A program made the position numbers and the translations under genes. A stretch of DNA of 64,000 nt, taken from NCBI GenBank assembly GCA_041390905.1, contig JAWKPA010000012.1, positions 1,240,001 to 1,304,000 of the forward strand, written 5' to 3'. The notes beneath the pieces are model-generated. The model ran no database searches, was not told the origin of the DNA, and worked only from the letters and a program-made list of their open reading frames with translations. Shown piece after piece: positions 59,808 through 64,000 of the stretch. Positions within the stretch are counted from its first letter, which is position 1, and each line of letters opens with the position of its first letter. Source of the stretch: JACKCD01 sp041390905. GTDB taxonomy: Bacteria; Chloroflexota; Anaerolineae; Promineifilales; Promineifilaceae.

Positions 59808-60030
59808 ACCTGATTGACTGATAGATATTAGAAAAGAAATAGGTGGAGTTTCCCAAAATTGAGTTACGATAAGAAGCTCTTATCTTTCCTCTGGCTTAAC
59901 CCAGAACCTGACCCTGAACCAGCTATGGCTTCTCGTTCTTCTTACTTCAAACCTCAGCTTTCTTTTTCTTGCATCGAATGGGTATGATTTTGTCAAGGTT
60001 CGTTAAATAAAATTTGTCAGTCAATCAGGT
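59808..60030. mobile_element. 223-bp element with 14-bp terminal inverted repeats (MITE-like)
   Basis: ACCTGATTGACTGA (59808-59821) and its exact complement (60017-60030) bound an AT-rich segment. It contains a 42-codon frame (TTG near 59861, with KKLLSFLWLNPEPDPEPAMA) not matched by any family I know. The left end coincides with the truncation of the DMT pseudogene. No obvious target-site duplication is visible. Confidence 0.5.
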
Positions 60031-60068
60031 TTAGGTCTCTCACCAGCGAACAAGTTTTAGGTCAAAAT

Positions 60069-60151
60069 ATGTCATTTCGACGAGTCTTCGAGGAGAAATC
60101 CCGCTCCCTTTGCCAATAAAGAATGGGATTTCTCGGAGGACCTCGAAATGA
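60069..60151. terminator. GTCATTTCGA-type long hairpin
   Basis: Arms GTCATTTCGACGAG... and CTCGAAATGAC with an inner GGAGAAATCCC/GGGATTTCTC stem. Related to 23849-23932. It lies downstream of the haem-binding gene. Confidence 0.7.
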
Positions 60152-60187
60152 CACCTGAACAGATACAAATTATTTAATTTCCATTCC

Positions 60188-60631
60188 TTAATTGCGACTT
60201 GTCGCTTGCAGCCCCGTGATTAACTGATCAATTTCTGACTGCGTGAGCTTGGCTTCCGGGTGCAGCGGCAAATATTTCTTTAGCGGCATTTGCCCCTTTT
60301 CCAGCACTTCCCACATTTCTCCAATTTCTCGCGGCTTGCCTCCCTCATTCCATTCCGAAAAGTTTAGCTTCCGCCGCCCATCTTCCACATCGTGTTGCAC
60401 CAGCCAGGAAGCCGGTGCTACGCTTGTATACCAGGGTGTCCAGTTTGTTTCGTTGCTGTGGCAATCAAAACAGGCGCGAACGGCCAGCGCCCGGGTTTCG
60501 GGGCTGTCCCAGTTCGGTTCACTTTGCACGGGTGGGTTGTCGTGACTGCGACCATATGGTACGAGCTGAATAAGTATAAAGCCGCCAACCGCGATGATAA
60601 TGACCCATTTCAAAAGTTTTTGTATTTGCAT
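60188..60631 (-). CDS. Haem-binding domain protein
   Basis: The 147-residue protein has one N-terminal membrane anchor (WVIIIAVGGFILIQLVPYG) and a cytochrome-c-like motif CFDCHSNET, followed by WYTSVAPASWLVQHDVEDGR and NFSEWN, as in the Haem_bd family. It probably carries haem on the outer face of the membrane. AAGGAG lies upstream of the ATG. Confidence 0.9.
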   Translation of the reverse strand: MQIQKLLKWVIIIAVGGFILIQLVPYGRSHDNPPVQSEPNWDSPETRALAVRACFDCHSNETNWTPWYTSVAPASWLVQHDVEDGRRKLNFSEWNEGGKPREIGEMWEVLEKGQMPLKKYLPLHPEAKLTQSEIDQLITGLQATSRN

Positions 60632-60790
60632 TGTTATCTCCTTGGTTAAAATGACATGCCATAGAGTATATGATACTTCGTGGTGTAGGCGAGAAAAGGA
60701 GGGAAAAATCGGATAGATGTTGGAGATGGTTTACGCTATTTGGTGGAAATAAACGGCCGTTTCTCCATCAAATGACATAGACAACCCTTT

Positions 60791-62128
60791 TTATGTCAAA
60801 TTGGGGATGATAAAGCGAAAGAGAGCCAAAAGATCGAGACCGACGAGAGCCACAGCCAGCCCCAGCGGCAGCAGATTGGGCAGGATGGGCCAGCGGCGGG
60901 CAAACGGTTGCAGCCAACTGCCCAGCCCCAGTGCCACGCCGAGGCCGATGGGGATGAGGGCGGGGAAGAGGTAGCGCCCCTGGTGCTGGACAAAGACGAG
61001 GTTGTAGCCGAGGTAGAGGGTGAGGGTGAGGAGGAGGGTGAGGAAGAGCATGAGAGTGGGGAGTGGGGAGTGGTCACTCTTCGAGTGGGGCGTGGGGTGT
61101 GGGGTGGGTTTGGTGCGCCAGTGGATGAGCAGGCCGATGAGGACGAGGAGGGTGAAGAGGATGAGGGGGATGTAGACCCAGCGAGGCATGGGGACGGCCA
61201 TCCAGCCGAACTGTCCCCAGAAACTGTTGAAGGTGGTGGTGGCAAAGCGGCTGAGGGTGCCGTCTACCCCATATTTGGCAACCCATTCGGCGGTGCGCGG
61301 CTGGCCGACGACGACGCTGCTGTGGGCGGCGGAGGCCATAATGTCGAGGCCATCATAGACGATGACGTTGCGCCCCCACCAGAATAACCCTAACATGAGG
61401 GCGGGAGCGAAGGCAAGAACGGCCGTTTGCCACAACCCACCCCAATTCTCCCGGTACCGCCACAAAATCACCAGCCCCGCCACCGGAGCCAGCAAATACA
61501 CCATCGCCTTGGTCAAAAACCCCAGCCCCAGCAGTACGCCCAGCAGCACCAACTGCTTTCTTCCAATCTCCGATCTCCAATCCCCAATCTCCAACAACCC
61601 CAACAGCACAAACAAAATCCCCCCAATGAGCAGTTCGGCCAGGCTGTCGTTGTTGACGGAGGCGAGGATGGCGAGGTGTTGGGGGAGGAAGGCGATAAAA
61701 ACGGCCGTTGTTGCCGCCACCCACCGCTGCTCCGGGAAGACGCGCCGTGCCACGCCATAGCCCATCGCCACCACCCCTGCCCCCAGCAGCAGCGAAAACA
61801 GCCGCAGCGCCAGCAGTGAGCCGCCGCTGAGCCAGTAGACGGGGGTTTGCAGCAGATAGTAAAGGGGGGGCTGCCAATCTTCATAACTCAGCGGCGCGAC
61901 GCTGTACTGCGGGTCAAAGCGGGAGCCGACGATGGTTTCGATATATTTCTGGTCGTAGTCGCCCGGCTCGATGACCGGGAGCTTGCCCGCTGCCAGTTGG
62001 CGCACGTAATTATAGTGGGCAGGTTCGTCGGGGGCTTGCCAGGCGGGGGTGTAGGCGGCGTACAGGCTGCCGACAAAGAGGTAGACGAGGAGGATACAGC
62101 TTAGGATAAGGCCATCGGTTTGTTTCAT
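60791..62128 (-). CDS. DUF2142-like polytopic membrane protein (GT-C type)
   Basis: The 445-residue protein has about ten membrane segments and an early loop AYTPAWQAPDEPAHYNYVRQ, typical of GT-C/DUF2142-like glycosyltransferases that use lipid-linked sugars. Two low-complexity insertions look repeat-derived: LEIGDWRSEIGRKQ matches the GATTGGAGATT repeat, and PTPHPTPHSKSDHSPLP comes from a GTGGGG-rich tract. TACAAT lies 9 nt before the ATG. Confidence 0.82.
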   Translation of the reverse strand: MKQTDGLILSCILLVYLFVGSLYAAYTPAWQAPDEPAHYNYVRQLAAGKLPVIEPGDYDQKYIETIVGSRFDPQYSVAPLSYEDWQPPLYYLLQTPVYWLSGGSLLALRLFSLLLGAGVVAMGYGVARRVFPEQRWVAATTAVFIAFLPQHLAILASVNNDSLAELLIGGILFVLLGLLEIGDWRSEIGRKQLVLLGVLLGLGFLTKAMVYLLAPVAGLVILWRYRENWGGLWQTAVLAFAPALMLGLFWWGRNVIVYDGLDIMASAAHSSVVVGQPRTAEWVAKYGVDGTLSRFATTTFNSFWGQFGWMAVPMPRWVYIPLILFTLLVLIGLLIHWRTKPTPHPTPHSKSDHSPLPTLMLFLTLLLTLTLYLGYNLVFVQHQGRYLFPALIPIGLGVALGLGSWLQPFARRWPILPNLLPLGLAVALVGLDLLALFRFIIPNLT

Positions 62129-62238
62129 GATGGGCTAATTGTATAAAGTTTGCCGGGGTTGGGCGAGGGGCGTAGGGGAGTTGGAGGGTGGGAGCGTGCG
62201 GGGAGTAGGGTGTGGGGCGTGGGGAAAACGGCCGTTTT

Positions 62239-63375
62239 TCACCCACACCCCACATGCGCCAAAAAATTTTCCGGCGTAACCACCGTAAAAGCAGAACCTG
62301 GATACGTTTCGAGGAAGGTTTGAGGCGGGCGAACGCGCCGAGGCTGCCATTTATATTCAAATGCAGTCAGTTGCCCCCCGCGTTCCTCCACCAAATCTAC
62401 CTCAGCCCCGCTGTAGGTGCGCCAAAAATAGACGCTTGCCAACGCGCCCTGATAGGCCAGCCATTTCCGCCGCTCGGCAACCATGAAATTTTCCCAAAGC
62501 TGCCCCACATCCGGCCGTTCAGTTAGGGGGTTCAAATTCTCAATAATCATATTCCGCACCCCCAAATCCCAAAAGAAGATTTTGTCTTGCTTCACCACCT
62601 CTTTTCGCAGGTTGCGGCTGAACCCTTTGAGGCGAAAAATGACGTAAGATTGCTCTAGCAAATCAATGTAGCTGGCAACGGTGTCTTTGCTCATCTCCAA
62701 CTGCGTGCCAAGTTCGCTGAGTGACACCTCTTGCCCAATTTGAAACGCCAACAGCCGAAGCAAATTGTGGAGCTTGTGGGAGTGGCGGATGTGGCTCATT
62801 TCCAGCACGTCTTTGTACAAATAGCTGCTGGTGAGCTGGCGCAAATAATCCTGTTTGTTGCGCTGCCCGGTCAGGGAGAGCAGCTCTGGGTAGCTGCCAT
62901 AAACCATGCGCTCCGGGAGCATCGCTTTTAGCTCAAATGGGTTGTGGTGTTGCCCCAGCTCGCAAAGGGCAACCGGGTAGAGGGTGTGAAGCCAAGCGCG
63001 GCCGGCCAGGGATTCCTGAGTGCGGCTGGCTAAGTGGAGCGATGAGGAGCCGGTGACAACGAGGCGCAAAGTGGGCAGGTGGTCGTGCAGTAGCTTGAGG
63101 TTGAGGCCAATTTCTGGAATGCGCTGGGCTTCGTCTATAAATAACAGGTCGTATCCGCCGACCAAATCTTGCAGTTGGCGCAGGTCGCGGCTTGACAGGA
63201 CGTTGACATAGCGCAGTTCGTCGGCGTTGATATAGAGGCTGCGGTAGGGGAGGTGGGGTAAGAGCTGTTTGATGAGCGTGGTTTTTCCCACTTGCCTTGC
63301 GCCAAAGAGCAGGATGATTTTGCTGCCGGTTTGAATGCGTTCGTTGAGTATGGTGGTTATGGCTCGTGTGATCAT
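62239..63375 (-). CDS. AAA ATPase with DUF4143 domain
   Basis: The 378-residue protein has a P-loop FGARQVGKTTLIKQLL (AAA_14), Walker B LLFIDEAQRIPE, sensor VTGSSS, and a C-terminal DUF4143 nuclease-like region with LWENFMVAERRKWL and AEVDLVEERGGQLTAFEYKW. Function unknown; relatives are numerous in genomes with many mobile genes. TACAAT lies 6 nt before the ATG. Confidence 0.93.
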   Translation of the reverse strand: MITRAITTILNERIQTGSKIILLFGARQVGKTTLIKQLLPHLPYRSLYINADELRYVNVLSSRDLRQLQDLVGGYDLLFIDEAQRIPEIGLNLKLLHDHLPTLRLVVTGSSSLHLASRTQESLAGRAWLHTLYPVALCELGQHHNPFELKAMLPERMVYGSYPELLSLTGQRNKQDYLRQLTSSYLYKDVLEMSHIRHSHKLHNLLRLLAFQIGQEVSLSELGTQLEMSKDTVASYIDLLEQSYVIFRLKGFSRNLRKEVVKQDKIFFWDLGVRNMIIENLNPLTERPDVGQLWENFMVAERRKWLAYQGALASVYFWRTYSGAEVDLVEERGGQLTAFEYKWQPRRVRPPQTFLETYPGSAFTVVTPENFLAHVGCG

Positions 63376-63507
63376 TGCCCTATTGTACCATTGATTGGCG
63401 GAACAGGCTTAAATTGGGCTAATTGATTGGCGGAATTAGGGCTAATTGGGCTGGGTTTGGGAGGGATGTGGGAAAACGGCCGTTTTTCACTATACTTCTA
63501 TCATCAT

Positions 63508-63543
63508 ATGCCCATGCCTGCCGTTTGTTCTGGCGGGCATGAG
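63508..63543. terminator. CATGCCTGCC/GGCGGGCATG hairpin
   Basis: Arms of 10 bp with one mismatch and an 8-12-nt loop lie between the divergent ATPase and lipoprotein genes. A weak regulatory or spacer element. Confidence 0.35.
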
Positions 63544-63570
63544 GCCTGCACCAGTAGAGGGAAGTCGCTT

Positions 63571-64000
63571 ATGAAGTCGTTGCGTTTACTGTTTTGTGTC
63601 ATTTGGTTGTCGCTGGTGGCGGCTTGTGTCACCGGGGAGGCGGATGTGGTGGTGGGGGTGGAAACGGCCGTTAACGTCACCCCACGAGCAACAACCCCCT
63701 TGCCCACCCACACGCCCATCCCGCCCACTTCGCCCCCCACGCTGACCTCCACCCCGGAACCGTCGCCTACGGCTACCCCTGTTTCAGCTACTAACACCCC
63801 GATACCCACGGCAACATTGGTGCCGCAACCCACTCCAACTGCAACTCCAATACTGAAGCCGCCAGTAGGTCGCCTCTATTTTCTTTGGGACTCACAACCG
63901 TTAAATCAGGATAATGTCAGAGATGCAAGCTACCAACTATTTTTGGCAAGATCGCTAGAAAATAGCGGCGAATGGTATATTGAGCCTATGCTAAATGATT
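63571..64000 (+). CDS. Lipoprotein with Thr/Pro linker (partial, runs off window)
   Basis: ATG 63571 follows AGAGGGA. The frame stays open to base 64000 (143 residues). The signal peptide MKSLRLLFCVIWLSLVAAC ends in a lipobox. A Thr/Pro linker reaches about residue 95, and a domain starts with VGRLYFLWDSQPLNQDNVRD, possibly a beta-propeller or extracellular binding domain. The rest lies outside the window. Confidence 0.8.
   Translation, partial: MKSLRLLFCVIWLSLVAACVTGEADVVVGVETAVNVTPRATTPLPTHTPIPPTSPPTLTSTPEPSPTATPVSATNTPIPTATLVPQPTPTATPILKPPVGRLYFLWDSQPLNQDNVRDASYQLFLARSLENSGEWYIEPMLND

Larger units (their letters stand above)
59..63672. repeat. AACGGCCGTT palindrome family, dispersed through the window
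   Basis: The perfect 10-bp palindrome AACGGCCGTT occurs about 94 times by eye, first at 59-68 and last at 63663-63672. Random expectation in 64 kb is below one. Flanking A and T often extend it to AAACGGCCGTTT. It lies in genes on both strands, where the three frames encode TAV, NGR or RP(F/L), and between genes. It is absent or nearly so from 6.9-9.9, 15.2-16.4, 17.9-20.8, 22.5-26.0, 50.2-53.3 and 54.4-57.1 kb, which hold ribosomal proteins, tdk, hpt, citrate synthase and the ABC ATPase and permease. The behaviour resembles HIP1 of cyanobacteria. Confidence 0.95.

Noticed and set aside
59..63672. AACGGCCGTT as a dispersed transcription terminator
   Set aside because: Most copies lie within coding sequence far from gene ends, with no loop and no T-run, so termination cannot be its general role.

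Overview
The window looks like a chromosomal segment of a Chloroflexota bacterium, probably Anaerolineae-like. This is inferred from gene types and style, not from a marker gene: many lipoproteins with Thr/Pro-rich linkers, UMF1 and DUF2142 membrane proteins, and rplU-rpmA-rpmE near a DUF2344 gene. GC content is high. I count about 50 intact genes and three broken or partial ones. I saw no rRNA, tRNA or CRISPR array and no complete insertion sequence.

Layout. 1-3.1 kb: lipoprotein-like stub, UPF0173 hydrolase, lytic transglycosylase, membrane protein. 3.4-4.2 kb: Rpn-type nuclease remnant. 4.3-11.3 kb: DHH-CBS-tRNA nucleotidyltransferase, PEP-synthase-like ATP-binding protein, HIT protein, LysM/M23-like lipoprotein. 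11.5-17.9 kb: flavin monooxygenase, DUF2344 protein, phosphodiester glycosidase, a compositionally foreign acetyltransferase, allantoinase. 18-24 kb: housekeeping block (rplU, rpmA, an L31 fusion, tdk, hpt, a second tRNA nucleotidyltransferase, citrate synthase). 24-31.9 kb: nucleoside kinase, phospholipase-like protein, second transglycosylase, response regulator, TPR protein, PAF-acetylhydrolase-like enzyme, YbaK deacylase. 32-43 kb: WD40 protein, ATP-grasp ligase, S33 peptidase, propeller lipoprotein, UMF1 transporter, PlsC, lipoprotein. 43.3-52.7 kb: carbonic-anhydrase-like protein, histidine kinases and a xylose-type ABC transporter. 52.8-64 kb: FG-GAP/UnbV lipoprotein, aldo/keto reductase, DUF4332, P450, DMT transporter with a broken tandem copy, haem-binding protein, DUF2142 membrane protein, DUF4143 ATPase, lipoprotein start.

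Two things stand out. First, the 10-bp palindrome AACGGCCGTT recurs about 94 times by eye, inside and between genes. DNA on its 5' side is G-rich and DNA on its 3' side is C-rich on either strand, so base-composition polarity flips at the motif. Second, at 45.4-52.7 kb a xylose-type ABC transporter with a duplicated binding protein lies divergent from a two-component pair. The kinase in that pair carries a decayed copy of the transporter-type ATPase domain, which suggests a sensor that docks on the permease or reports transport.

Many intergenic gaps hold long inverted repeats of several families, some perfect over 20-31 bp per arm, probably terminators and mobile or decayed repeats. Several genes lack a Shine-Dalgarno site but have a TATAAT-like box 6-9 nt before ATG, which suggests leaderless transcripts.
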